Below, in pieces: positions 12,709 to 24,268 of a stretch of DNA of 64,000 bases (its first letter is position 1; the number at the start of each line of letters is the position of its first letter). The translations under genes and the position numbers were made by a program. The DNA lies in contig NW_002476323.1 of NCBI RefSeq assembly GCF_000189635.1, positions 180,998-244,997 of the forward strand, given 5' to 3'. The notes under the pieces were generated by a model, which saw only the letters and a list, made by a program, of their open reading frames with translations, ran no database searches and was not told where the DNA came from. Source of the DNA: Tetrahymena thermophila SB210. Taxonomy: Eukaryota; Ciliophora; Oligohymenophorea; Hymenostomatida; Tetrahymenidae.

Positions 12709-14228
12709 TTTAATCAGATAAAACTAAAATATATATGATTTGTCTATTTATAAAATCTAATTATTTAAGAATTTAGCTTTGTTTAAGTATCTTTTAGAAG
12801 ATTTATGTAATTATAATTAATTTTGATTGAATGTTTGAAAATATAAATTAATTTATTAGCACGCTAATATCTCTATTAGTAAAATAGTATTATATTTTTA
12901 ATTTATTTCAAATCTTCATATTATTTAAATAAATTATTTTATAATTTGTAAATTCATTTTATATTCTGATAAAAAATTTAGAATTAATTTCTTAAAAAAA
13001 TAAATGATTTAAATTTTTATTATTTTTTATGGAAAAAAAATTTACATCTTACTTAAATTATCACTCATTTTATATTTTATAATAATTTAGTATAACTTAA
13101 CTACTTTGATATGATGTAAAACAGTTTTAAGTAAGCATTATTGCTTTATAATAAATATTATTTTTATTAAATCTAAATAGTATTTAAAATAATTAACTGG
13201 GAAAAAAAAATATCATTTATCATAATTTACATAATTAACAATGTACATTTATTAATATCAAAAATATACATACTGATCAATTAATTTTAATAAAAGAGTT
13301 TTATTTTATATGATAATAAAAAATTTATATTATTTAAACAAATTTCAATATTAAAATCAATTTTAATTTTAGTTGTAATTAATTTATTTATTTACATATT
13401 TAAATTCGAAAAACACTTTAGGAAATTAATAAGTTTCTTTTTATATAATTTTTAAAAATCTTATGCCATCAAGTAATTCATCTAAATTTAATGATAAATT
13501 GAAATTATCTTACAATATTATATAATATATTCGGCAATTATAAAGAGTAAAAATAAGGTTTATTAAGTAATTTATTTTAAATTTATAATATGATGGAGAA
13601 TTCTGATCAAAAAAAAATTGTTGCAAATGTTTAAATTTATTTTTGCTATGAAATTAGAATTAAAAAACTTTTATGATAAATGATAATTATTAGCTGCTTG
13701 CTTCATTCATAATGAGTAAGATTTAGTAAATTATTTTTTTATCGGAGTGAAAACTAAAATTCTGTATCAATTTTAATATGAAAATCTAAAAATTTCTTTT
13801 TTATTTTTCATGAAAAGATTTAAATTTCGTCAGAATATACCGATTTCTGAAATAAAAGAATATCATATTTCGTAGAAACTTTAAGCGAAGATAAAATATT
13901 AATGTAAGGCTCTATAAGTTTAATGGATGGGTTTTGAAATACAAAATTGAATGAAAAAACAAGATAATTAATAGTGTAATTGTTAAAAATCAAGTATCGC
14001 AGTTTCATGCAATGCTTGGTTAAGCTATAATAAGGTAAATATTTGTTTTTATATTTGAGAAATTGTGTGAAATTCATTGACAGCTATTTATTTATTTTAG
14101 AGTGAGAAATTAAAATATAATTAATTCATTGTAGTCTAATAACTTAAATTAAGAATAACTAATTCAATTAGGATCTAAAAAGATATCAATCAATCAATCA
14201 TTTTTTAGACATACAAAATATTATAAGC
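12709..14228. other. Divergent intergenic region between URI and chitinase genes
   Basis: Holds the two promoters on A/T-rich DNA. Apart from one open frame at 13808-14077 (listed separately), no coding signal is visible. The 30 bases before 14229 look like an ordinary A/T-rich ciliate leader. Confidence 0.5.
13808..14077 (-). CDS. Possible 89-residue orphan protein
   Basis: An uninterrupted frame runs from the ATG at 14077 to a TGA at 13808. The product is rich in Tyr, Phe, Leu and Asn and has no recognisable domain or clear signal peptide. The region is slightly less A/T-rich than its flanks, which favours coding, but a single-stop code produces frames of this length by chance, and there is no paralogue or intron to support it. 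Confidence 0.25.
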
Positions 14229-15266
14229 ATGTTTAATATCAAAATTTCACAAAGTATCGGCCTTGTGCTGATATTTACTACTCTTCTTATTACAGGAGGT
14301 ATATTTATGAATGCTCTTAAGAAAGAAATCAATTAAGATGATGAAATGTTTACTGAAACTGGAAGTCGTAATTTCAGCGTTTGGTTGAAAGGAATCAACA
14401 TTCCTAAATCTCTTGAGCATATTGCTTATGTTTCTTAGGATAGAATTGACTAATGGCTCGTAGATATCACTAATGCTAGTAAGCAATATCCTACTTTCTG
14501 TAACACTGGAGATGATAAATTAGATAAGTACGAATTTGCTGCTTTCTTGACTATTATTGGTTCTGAAACTGAATTCACTTATGGATTCCCCTGTACTCAC
14601 GAATAGGGTTGCCCAGATTGCACTCATTGCTCTTACAATACCAATGGTCTTCAATGCCTTACTGATGATAAGCTTTAATATTTTGGCCGTGGTCCTGTTC
14701 AACTTTCATGGAATTACAATTATGCTGATTTTAGTTAAAGTTACTTTAAAGATGACAGACTTGTAAAAAATCCTACTTTACTTGATAGCAACACTGAATT
14801 ATGTTGGGCAAGCGCTGTTTGGTTCTGGATGGAAAGACACGATTATGGTGGCTGGTGCATGCCCTAAGCTGGTTGGGACTAGCACGATACTTGTGATGCT
14901 AAGTGTCCTAATGGTCCAAGTGGATGCTAACTTAGTTAATGCTCAGATGCTCATTGGCTTCCTAGAAAGTAAGGTTCATGCCATGATGCTATGCACTCAA
15001 GTGGTTCTATCGGATAAGTCATTAATATCATTAATGGAGGTTATGATTGCTGTCCTACAACTACTTACTTTGCTGGCTTTGGCCATACTCTTAGAAGAAC
15101 TGAATGGTGGGCTACCATAGTAGTTAATTGGGGATTAGGTCTTCCATGGACATAAGTAGACCCTGTACCTATTAATGAATGCCCTAGAGCTGTTGGTCAT
15201 ATCAACTGTACTCCTCTTAAAGATAATCCTGAAAATTGTTGGACTTGTTGCACTGAAAAGAATTGA
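14229..15266 (+). CDS. Secreted glycoside hydrolase family 19 (chitinase-like) protein (345 aa)
   Basis: GH19 enzymes cleave beta-1,4-linked N-acetylglucosamine in chitin or related wall polymers. One uninterrupted 1,038-nt frame begins MFNIKISQSIGLVLIFTTLL, a signal peptide. The family signature YFGRGPVQLSWNYNY is intact at about residues 149-163, followed by LVKNPTLLDSN, the aromatic WASAVWFWM and, later, GQVINIINGGYDCC, all in plant/bacterial GH19 order. The expected proton-donor Glu probably sits in IIGSETEF; the usual HETGG there is changed, so activity is not assured. Many cysteines suggest an extracellular disulphide-rich fold. It is intronless and clearly GC-richer than its surroundings, unlike most neighbours. 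A food-vacuole or secreted digestive role is inference. Confidence 0.93.
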
Positions 15267-16120
15267 AAAAAAATAAAGTTAAGCAAGTTGCTCAATCTTA
15301 TTAATATGTGAAAAGTATATATAAATTTAAAAAATATATATTAAAAAAGTTTTGATTACATGTAATTTTTTTATCAAAGTTTTTATAAAATTTAGAAATA
15401 TTGTTTATTTGATAATTTTGTTACCTCATTCATTAAATGTAAAAGATAGATTTGGAATCCAAATTTAATGTTCAAAATTAAAACTATTAATTCTAATAAA
15501 CTTGATATAAAAAAAAACAAATAATTTTATTAATTATTTAACTTAATTAAAAAAACAAATAAATCTTAACATTTTTAGACTTCAGAAAAAATTATAAATT
15601 TAAAATAATATCATAATTGTATTTAAAATGAGCAATTATTTATTACAAATGGATTAATATTTAATTAAAATAAATTAGATTAAATTAATTAAAAAATTTA
15701 TTTAAAAAAATTTTTAATTTAGGTTTTTACTTTCATTTAATATGAAATAGTTAGTTAGTTAGTTAGTTAGTAAATTAATTTTGATAAAAAATTTTATATT
15801 CTGGAAATCTTAATTTTAAATAAATAATTTTATTAATTATTTTTGCTTAATTAAAAAAATCTAAATAAATTTTAAAATATTTACACTAATGATAAAAATA
15901 TTGATTTAAATAGAACCATATAAGCCTATTTAAAATATTCAATTAATAATAATTATTGTAGTAAGATTTAATAAAAAATAAAGTACTACCAATTAGTTTG
16001 AATTTATATATATAATTTAGGTTTTTTAGTTTAGTAATCAATTGAGAAGGTAAATTAATTTTGATAAGAAGTTTTCTAATGCTGAAAATTTAAGGAAAAA
16101 TTAAACAAAGGTAAAAAAAT
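15267..16120. other. Intergenic region between chitinase and LRR genes
   Basis: A/T-rich spacer holding the 3' end of the chitinase gene and the promoter of the LRR gene. It includes a TAGT tandem repeat (15748-15771). No gene seen. Confidence 0.6.
15748..15771 (+). repeat. TAGT tetranucleotide repeat (six units)
   Basis: Six perfect tandem TAGT units in an intergenic spacer. A degenerate run of the same unit recurs at 42138-42160. Confidence 0.9.
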
Positions 16121-17958
16121 ATGGAAAAATAAAATATAAAGAGTTAAAAACAAGTATTAAGATCATTAGAAGAGGTAAAAAACATTCCTGTTTATTTAAA
16201 TTAATATAAAATTTTATTTTTAATTTAAAAAAAGTTGAAAAATTCTGATTTAGTAAACCTCTTTGAAGTTAAGATAAGTTTAAGGTAAATTTTTAATTTA
16301 TTTCAAAATATTGAGTCATATTTTTAAAGAAATTAAAAAATAGGTGTATTTATAATAAATAAATTGGTTTCATATTTATAATAGTGCAAAAATGTAAAAG
16401 TAATTAGCCTTGATTTAGCGTAATTTGTTAAAAATTTAAATAGTTTTAAAAGTTATTTATTTAAAAAGACATAACTAGATTGAACTTTAGGCAGCTATTT
16501 ACTTAGCATCTTCATTAAAATAACTTACTAATCTTACAAGTTTTTCATTGGACATTTCGTAAAATTTTTATTCTTTAATTGATTTAAAAACTTTTTCTTT
16601 TTTAAGAGAAAACAATTTGAAAAGTGATGGGCTTTGTTTTATTTTAGACAGCTTATGTTAATCTAATTTGGAGAAACTTAAGTTAAAATTGAAGTATAAC
16701 GTATTAATAAATTAGATTTAAAATAATTTAAATTTTAAAAAAGCAATACATGCATTGAAGATTAAGTGGTCCCTGTAATAACTTAGCTTTTTAATTAAAA
16801 ATTGAAAAAATTGTAAATAGATTTAGGGTAACATTTTTCAATTTAGCTAATTAATAAAAAATGAATAAAATTTTTTTTATTATTTATTTAATTAGCAGAA
16901 ATAAAATAAATGGATAAGGTATTTGTGATTTAGTTTCTGCTTTTTAAATCTGTGTTAATTTGGAAGAACTTTCTTTAGTTTTAGAGTAAGTTTTGATAAT
17001 TATATATATATTTATATAGAAATTATTTAAAATCAGCCTAGATTTCAGAGGGGATTTGATTGCAAAAACATTAGGTCTTGAAATTAAAAAATTAGAAAAT
17101 TTAAAAAAAATGTAGCTTTCACTTTGGTAGATAATTTCTGTAACTTAATTGATATATTTATTGAGACTTTAATAAAAATAGCCGCTTCTCATTAGATGGA
17201 TCATTTATTAAGGATCTTAATCCTATATTTGAGCAAAAAACCTAACTAAAATAATTTGAAATAAACCTCAAGTATATATTTATTTATTTTTGTTAAATAA
17301 TACTTTAAAATTCACAAAATAAAATAAAAAATTCTTTTAATTTATTTAAATAAGAGATAAATAAATATTTTCAAACCATATTAATTAACTTCAAAATGTT
17401 TTAATCTTAGAACAAACTATCTTAAAGATGAATAAGTTATTGGATTCTTTAAATAATTAGAGTTATGTAAAAACCTTGAAAGCTTATCAATAAATGTAGG
17501 GTAATGTTATAATATATATTTACCAATCATTCTGCTAATTAATATTATTTAAAAAAGTTATAATAGGCTTAAAGGTAATACCGTTGAATGCATTGGAAGT
17601 ATATTAACACAATTATATCACTTGAATTATTTGAGCCTTAATTTTGAGTAACTTTTTTTATTTAATTTTCAAAAATTAAAATTAATAAAATAATAGTGAG
17701 AATTAAATAAACGGAGAGTGTGTTAAATCTTTTGCTACTTCACTTCTATAATGCAAATAAATATTATTTATTTCATTAGTTTTACCGTAAATCTTTGCTT
17801 TATTATTTTTAAATGCTAATTAAACTATTTTTTTAATAAAACTTAGAGTTAAACAGATTGATTTAGAACAAGCTGAATATTTAAAACTTAAATTAAAAAA
17901 ATTGCCAAAATTAGTATAATTGAACTATGAAGTAGAAGATTATGATCCTTGCTATTGA
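16121..17958 (+). CDS. Leucine-rich-repeat protein with one repeat per exon
   Basis: Starts MEKQNIKSQKQVLRSLEE. The 5' exons 16121-16174, 16254-16284 and a 19-nt exon 16408-16426 are tentative. The repeat exons are firm: 16469-16558, 16607-16693, 16744-16827, 16896-16985, 17037-17126, 17182-17271, 17411-17500, 17558-17647 and 17697-17786, then the last exon 17847-17958. Each encodes one repeat of the form N-x-I/L followed by a helix and NLexLsLxL, for example NTVECIGSILTQLYHLNYL. Every repeat exon starts and ends in phase 2. Short LRRs of this kind make a curved protein-binding surface. No other domain, signal peptide or membrane span is seen. Partner and location are unknown. Confidence 0.9.
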
Positions 17959-18262
17959 TTATCTATTTATCGAGTGTATCTAATCAAATATTTTAAATTC
18001 TAAAAAAAAAAGAAAAAATTAATTAATAGTTTATTTCATAATTAAAATATTATTTTTACTAAATTTCATGAAAAATTATTTCATATTTAATCTACTAAAC
18101 TTTTTAGAAGTAATTTTTTTAGAAAGGTACATGGTTAAAAAATATAAATTTAAAGTAAAAAATAAGCAATTTAATGTTTTGATGGATGTATAAAATATTA
18201 TTCGAAAGTTAGAAAGATATAAATACAAATATATAAATAAAAAAAGAAAATTAATGTTAATT
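17959..18262. other. Convergent intergenic region
   Basis: Short A/T-rich 3' flank shared by the LRR gene (plus) and the first dilysine-tail membrane-protein gene (minus). Nothing else seen. Confidence 0.6.
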
Positions 18263-19554
18263 TCATTAAGATTTCTTTTCTTTCTTTTGTTTTTTGACCT
18301 TAATGGTTGTTTCTTGCTTGCTGAATTTATAACCTTTTATTATGATAGAATATTATAAAGATGGTAGTTTACAAATATATTTACCAAAGTATATGAGACC
18401 GCTAAATATTGCAATTATAACAACTACATAAAGCAATTAAACAGATGCAGGTAAATTATTCAATGAGAATGAACCTATTTTTGGCTTATTGTTATCTTTT
18501 TTCAAAGAACCATCTACTTTCTTTTATTTTTAATAAGTAATTATTAAATTTTTCTAGTTTTTTATAAAATGCTTACATCTACGAAATCCATAATCATTTA
18601 TTCTTGTGCATTTAAAGTAGAGTTAAAGTTACCTTCCTTGTATTTATCAAACTTAATATCAATGAAAAGAAGATCCCAATCTTCAATTTTAAAAGTCTTT
18701 TCATTAAGTTGCTTATGGATCTAGTTTTTTTATGTGTTTAAATATCTTATTGTAATATTAATTTGTAAGAATTTAATTACCTCATCAGGAATAGAGGGAA
18801 CCTTTGTAGCACTGAGACCACATTGGTAAACATGCTATGCAAAAATTTTTCTGTAAACATTAAGCTTTTCATCGTACTCTTAAACATCCTATAAAATTAT
18901 TTCTAAGTCTGCATCCTTTGTATTCAATTAGTATCTGGTAGCAATAATACACGCAATATAAAGATCATTTATTCTCTTCTTGAATTCTTCTTGACTCTCT
19001 TATTCTATTTATATTATATTTTTCCATATTATTTTCATGCTAAAGCTATTGTAACAAGAAATAAATATGGTAAATAATATTTTTACGAGTTTGAGGTTCA
19101 GCATCTACTTATTCGACAGATTCATCTGCAGTTTATTTTGTTTCAGAATTTGGTTGCTCAGCTAATTTGTTAAAATTTAATTAAAAACCATTAAAATAAT
19201 ATAAATGAAAATTAATGATAAAATTAATTAGTCCTTAAATTGCAAAATTTTTCTGTTTAAATAGCCATTTTCTTTTCATACAATTTAATCATTTTAATTA
19301 ATATTTATTCAATTTATTTTTATAAAAGGTAAGTTCCTTCCTATGTTAGTTGGACATTATTTTTTTAACATTTAGGAATTTAAAAATTGTTTTAGATAAA
19401 TTTTATTTGGCTAAAATGAATTAAGCACAATATTAAGTGTAATTCGAATGATAAATAGCTTTAAAATAATTTTAAACTTCATACTTGTAACTTCCTCAGC
19501 TATTACTAAGGCTGAGATTAAAAGGAGAGCGATAAGTAATTTTAAATTTTTCAT
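18263..19554 (-). CDS. Type I membrane protein with C-terminal dilysine tail, paralogue A (239 aa)
   Basis: Six exons (19554-19485, 19161-19087, 19004-18781, 18720-18577, 18520-18385, 18333-18263) splice in frame. A signal peptide (MKNLKLLIALLLISALVIAE) is followed by an acidic stretch, a helical lumenal domain with two cysteines (DLYIACIIATRYQLN, HVYQCGLS), a conserved block (TFKIEDWDLLFIDIK), then KPKIGSFSLNNL just before one membrane span (LLYVVVIIAIFSGLIYFGY). The short cytosolic tail is very basic and ends KKSQ, which fits the KKxx ER-retrieval rule. It is a tandem copy of the next gene, with the same exon order and the same 70- and 144-nt exons. I do not recognise the family; an ER-membrane role is inferred from topology and tail alone. 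Confidence 0.88.
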
Positions 19555-19980
19555 TATTCTTTTTTTATCTTTTTCTTCTTCTTATTTATTATTAAATTCT
19601 ATCAAAAAATTTTTGTTGTTTAATATTGCTTGATATCTATTTAAAAAAGATATCTTTGATTAAAAACAAAAAAAATCTAATAACGCCTTCGTAAAAAAAT
19701 ATGCAAAAAATAAGTAGGAGATAATAATTGTAAAAACGAAAGAAGAGAGTATGTACGTGTATAAATAAATTATCCATCAAAAAAAATTAAATAATTGATT
19801 ATATTTATAAAGTTAAAAATATGCATGATATTGATTAAAGAAAATGACTTCTTGAATTCAAAGAAAATGAATACAATATGAACTGTAAATTTACTTTACA
19901 AATAAAGTTATTATTTATTTACAAATAATATTAAATTAGATAAATAATATTTATTTCAATTTATTTATTTCATTTACGCT
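19555..19980. other. Spacer between the tandem dilysine-tail paralogues
   Basis: Promoter region of paralogue A and 3' flank of paralogue B, A/T-rich. No gene seen. Confidence 0.6.
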
Positions 19981-21349
19981 TCAATTTTTCTTTTTGTCTT
20001 TCTTGGTCTTAATCTTGGGACCATCATCTTCAATCTTCTTGTAACCTTAATTTTAAAGATAAATAAATAATCAATATTTTTTGTTTATTTTATAAAATTT
20101 AATTGCCTAAAACAAGTAAAAAAAAGAATTTACCATAAGCAATAATACCACCGAATGCTAAGATGATAGCAACGAAGTAGAATAATTGAGTAGTAGAAGA
20201 GAGATTGCTCAAAGAGAAACTACCAATTTTGGGTTCATAAGTTTTTTAGTTAAGGAAGGGAATATCATCATCTTCTTCACCAGCTTCTCCACCAGTTTTA
20301 CCACCGTTTTATTGCTTCATGGCCTCATCAAATTACTATTAAGGTAAGAAATAAAATATTTAAATAATTAACTCATAAATGAAGTAAAATAAAGTAAATA
20401 AGTAAATGTTTAAGTATTTACATCAACAAACTTTAAAATGTTTTATTCATCATCAGTAAGTTAGGTGTTGTAGTTGGGGTCGTTGTATTTCTTGATATCC
20501 AAAGACATGTAAATAACTTCCCAGTCAGAAATCTTGAAAGTTCTATCTTGTAAGGACTTGATAATCTAATTAATAATTATTGTTAAAGTAAATCTATCTA
20601 CCAATAGTTAATTTTGAACAATTTAATTACTTAATCAGGAGTATCAGGGTTTTGAGTACCATAGAGAGCACAAGTGTAAATGTGTTCAGCGAGCATCTTC
20701 TTGTAAAGATTTTATTGAATTTGCTTGTCTTGAATTCCTTTTAATAATCCCATTAATTCTTCACCATAATTGTTTAATTTATGACGAGAAGTGACAATAC
20801 AGGAAACGTATAAATTTCTAATTCTTTCTCTAAAAGATTCATCTTTCAATAATTCTTCAGCTATGTTTATAATAAAAATAATACTTTAATTTTATTTCTA
20901 TTCATTGATTTCATTTTGGTAGTTCGTTGATTTTCATATGAAATAAATTTTCATTCTTTTGTTAATTATTTCTAACTAAATGCTGTTAGATGTTATTTGA
21001 AGCATCATTTGATAATTTAATAAATATAAATATATAAATCTATACGATCAGGTTATTAGTCTTAACCTCCAAAACTTCCTTAAACATCAGCTTCAGCAGC
21101 TTCTTATTCTACCTAAACTTCTTCAACTTCAGGAGCAGCGTGAGTATCATCATCTTATTTAAGAAAAATATTAAGTATGAATAAATTAATGAAAGTTATC
21201 TAAAAATTTCAATTTTAGAGATTAAATCATCTTATTTATTTAAAAGTGATTATGTATTTCATTAATAGTATATAATTACCTTCAACTTGGGCATAAACAC
21301 AAGAAGAAATAAGAAGTAAACCTAAGATAATAGCTAATTTCTTATTCAT
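19981..21349 (-). CDS. Type I membrane protein with C-terminal dilysine tail, paralogue B (272 aa)
   Basis: Six exons (21349-21280, 21153-21046, 20860-20631, 20565-20422, 20335-20134, 20045-19981) give 272 residues. Order: signal peptide (MNKKLAIILGLLLISSCVYA), a long acidic segment, a helical lumenal domain with paired cysteines (NLYVSCIVTSRHKLN, HIYTCALYGTQ), the block TFKISDWEVIYMSLDIKKYN, a Gly/Asp-rich insert absent from paralogue A, KPKIGSFSLSNLSS, one membrane span (LFYFVAIILAFGGIIAYGY) and a basic tail ending KKKN, again KKxx-like. Codon use is cleaner and the DNA GC-richer than in paralogue A, so B is probably the more highly expressed copy. Intron positions match A throughout. Family unknown; ER localisation inferred. 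Confidence 0.9.
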
Positions 21350-23285
21350 TTTTTAAATCACAATTTAATAATTTTTTTACTAAAATATTGATTATAATTG
21401 AATCTTTTATTGATTTGATGGTTTTAATTAAAATTTTTTCTTGATAAAAGATATGCCACTTTTTGACGAATTAAATAGTCATTCGTGTTTCAATGCTTTA
21501 TAAGGAATAATAAAAATTATCTTTTATAAATTAATTAATGGGTATGTTTGGATTATAAAATTAGAATTTCATTATTATGAAATCTAAAATGCTTGAGCCT
21601 TTTTGCTGGATATCTTTACTATGCATTGGCAAGTGATTTTTTTGAATACGTGGATTCACTTCTATACAAATGACTTTTAAGCTTTATCAATAGTATCCTA
21701 TATATAGCATAAATTTCATTTTAAAAATTTCACATATAATTTTTAATTTCAAAAAACACACAATCTTCTTAAACGTGTCAATTAAAATAATAAATTTTGC
21801 CTTCTTTTTGTTTATATTCTACTTTATATTTGTCTATCTAAATGCTTTATAATCAATTTCATAAATTTTATTTAAATAACAATTTTAATTTTATTAAATA
21901 TAAATATTTGTTTTTAATCTATTTAAATTGTAAATATAAAATTATTTCATTAATTTTAAAACTTTAAATTTTATTTTCTTTTTAGCTAAATTAAATATAA
22001 AATTTTCAATATTAAAAAATATTTTAGATTTTTAAATATTTAATTTAATTAAATTCATGTTATAAAAAGTTTTATTTTTTGAAAGTTTGTTTTTTATTTT
22101 AAACAATAATTTTTACATGTTTTAAAAGTGCTAAGTTATTATAATTAAAGAATAATTTAATTTATAAGTTTTGAAATTAACTCCTAACCGATAGAATATG
22201 AAAATTTTATGTAATCTAAAAAATCAAAGAAATCCTGTAGAACGATTTAGTGTACATGCTATTCATTCTTCAATGCATATAATATATGTTTGGTATACTT
22301 TTAAAATAGTGTAGCTATAGTAAAACTATGTTAATAAAAAATAAATATATTTTATTAATATTTGATCAAATATAATTTTTGATATGTTATTCATAAAGTA
22401 TTTCCATTCGTTTATATTTTTAAAAGTAACAAAATTTTTTTTGATAATATCCCCCTTTTGCAAAATAATAAGGTGCTTATGACTTTAAATTAGCTTAACT
22501 ATTCATACAGTAAATTGTAAGTCTTAAATTTTAGTAATAGTCTGAAAAACAGCAAAATTAATGTGCATTTAATATATTTTGATGGCTTACTTGTAATCCT
22601 ATTTTACAAATGAAGTTATATGAGAAAAAGGACAAAATTATCAAATTAAAATATTCCTTCTGGAAGATATTTTACACATAGATTCGAGTTTTATACTAAG
22701 GAAAAATCAAATTGTCAGAATATTTTAGGATATCTAAGACTAATATCACGTTGAAAAAGATACATTAATCAAAGTTTTAGTGAAATATTAAATTAAATAA
22801 ATGTAAAAACATGAAAGAGTTATTAATCTTTTTCTTTTCTACAAACTCTTATCAAATATACACTCAATTTTATTTAGTTATTCATCTGAGATGGATATTA
22901 AAATTTGTAAACAAATAAAAAAACAAATCATGTTTTCATTTTTAACAAATAAACAAACAAGATATTGATTTTTTTGTTTTTAAATAAAAGCTTTTTGATA
23001 AGTCTTGAATGGAAAAAAATTGTAAAAAACAACAATTTATTTGATGTTTAATAGACAATTGCGAGAATTTCAATCACTTAAATAATAATTATTGATCGAG
23101 TATTTATCTATCTTATAATGGGTAAGTATTTTTTTATATACAGCGATGAAGATTTGTTTATTTGATGTAAAAAATAAATCATAATAAAAAATTAAAAATA
23201 AATAAAAGTAGAAAGAGAAAATCACACTCATTTTCTAAGCAATCATAAAATATAAAATTTAAGATAAGTTAGTTAGTATAATCAA
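21350..23285. other. Divergent intergenic region
   Basis: 1.9 kb between paralogue B (minus) and the PNP gene (plus); should carry both promoters. I found no exon, tRNA or snRNA that I could defend. A short C run at 22451 (CCCCC) and GC-richer patches near 22190-22310 have no explanation. Confidence 0.5.
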
Positions 23286-24268
23286 ATGACTTCTGTTTAC
23301 GACAACGCTGTTGAAGCTGCAAACTTCATTAAGACTAAGACCTCCCTTGTTCCTGAAATTGCTGTCATTTTAGGTAGTGGTTTAGGTGGTTTCGCTGATG
23401 AAATCGAAGAAAAGATTTACATTTCATACGAAGAAATTCCCCACTTCAAGAAGTCTACTGTTCAAGGACATGCTGGTAAACTTGTTATTGGTAAAGTAGG
23501 TGGTAAGGTAGTTGCTTGCATGCAAGGTAGATATCATTTTTATGAAGGTAATACTATGCAAGAAGTCGTTTTCCCTATTAGAGTTTTCAAGATTCTTGGT
23601 GTCACTAAAATGGTTGTCACTAACGCTTCTGGTGGTATTTCTAAGATGCTCTAAAATGGTGACTTGATGATCATTAGGGATCACATCAATTACATGGGAA
23701 GTAACCCTTTGATTGGTCACAACGATGAAAGATTCGGTCCTCGTTTCCCTGATATGAGTGAAATTTACAACAAGAAGCTCTCTAATATTGTAGCTGAACA
23801 TATGAGAAAGCTCGGATTAGGTGTAAAGACTGGTATCTACATCGCTTTCACAGGTCCTTCTTACGAAACCCCTGCTGAAATCTTAATGGCAAGACAAATG
23901 GGTGCTGATGCAGTTGGTATGTCAACAGTAAGACTTTATTTTATTTTTTTTGAAAGATTATTTTTGGTAGATAAAAAATATATAATTTAAAGTAGGTAAT
24001 ACAAGCAAAAAAGCCTACTAATTTTTAATTTTCAAATATGTATCAAACAAACAAACATTTGTGAACTAATTTATTATTTTTAAAATAGGTTCCTGAATGT
24101 ATCACTGCTAACCACATGGGCATTAAAGTAGTTGGTATTTCTTGTGTCACTAACATGGCTGCTGGTGTTTCTGAAAATCGTCTTACCCATGATGAAGTCT
24201 GTGAAACCGCTGGTTTTATGAGAGAAACTTTCAAAAAATTATTAAGAAACTTCATTCCCGATCTATGA
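23286..24268 (+). CDS. PNP: Purine nucleoside phosphorylase, trimeric type (273 aa)
   Basis: Phosphorolysis of purine (2'-deoxy)ribonucleosides to free base and (deoxy)ribose 1-phosphate, in purine salvage; ciliates rely on salvage because they lack de novo purine synthesis. Two exons, 23286-23927 and 24089-24268, give 273 residues, near the normal length of the family. Landmarks in order: phosphate loop ILGSGLGGFADE, STVQGHAGKLVIG, GRYHFYEGNTMQEVVFPIR, TNASGG, the base/ribose pocket FTGPSYETPAEI with the conserved Glu, MGADAVGMST, and VTNMAAG at the purine-binding Asn. One intron falls exactly after GMST. High G+C and even codon use suggest strong expression. No targeting signal, so cytosolic. 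Confidence 0.97.

Noticed and set aside
14247-15120. Other-frame and antisense ORFs within 14.2-15.1 kb
   Set aside because: Shadows of the GH19 gene, whose own frame carries the family signature.
23424-23801. Minus-strand ORF of 125 codons
   Set aside because: Antisense of purine nucleoside phosphorylase.
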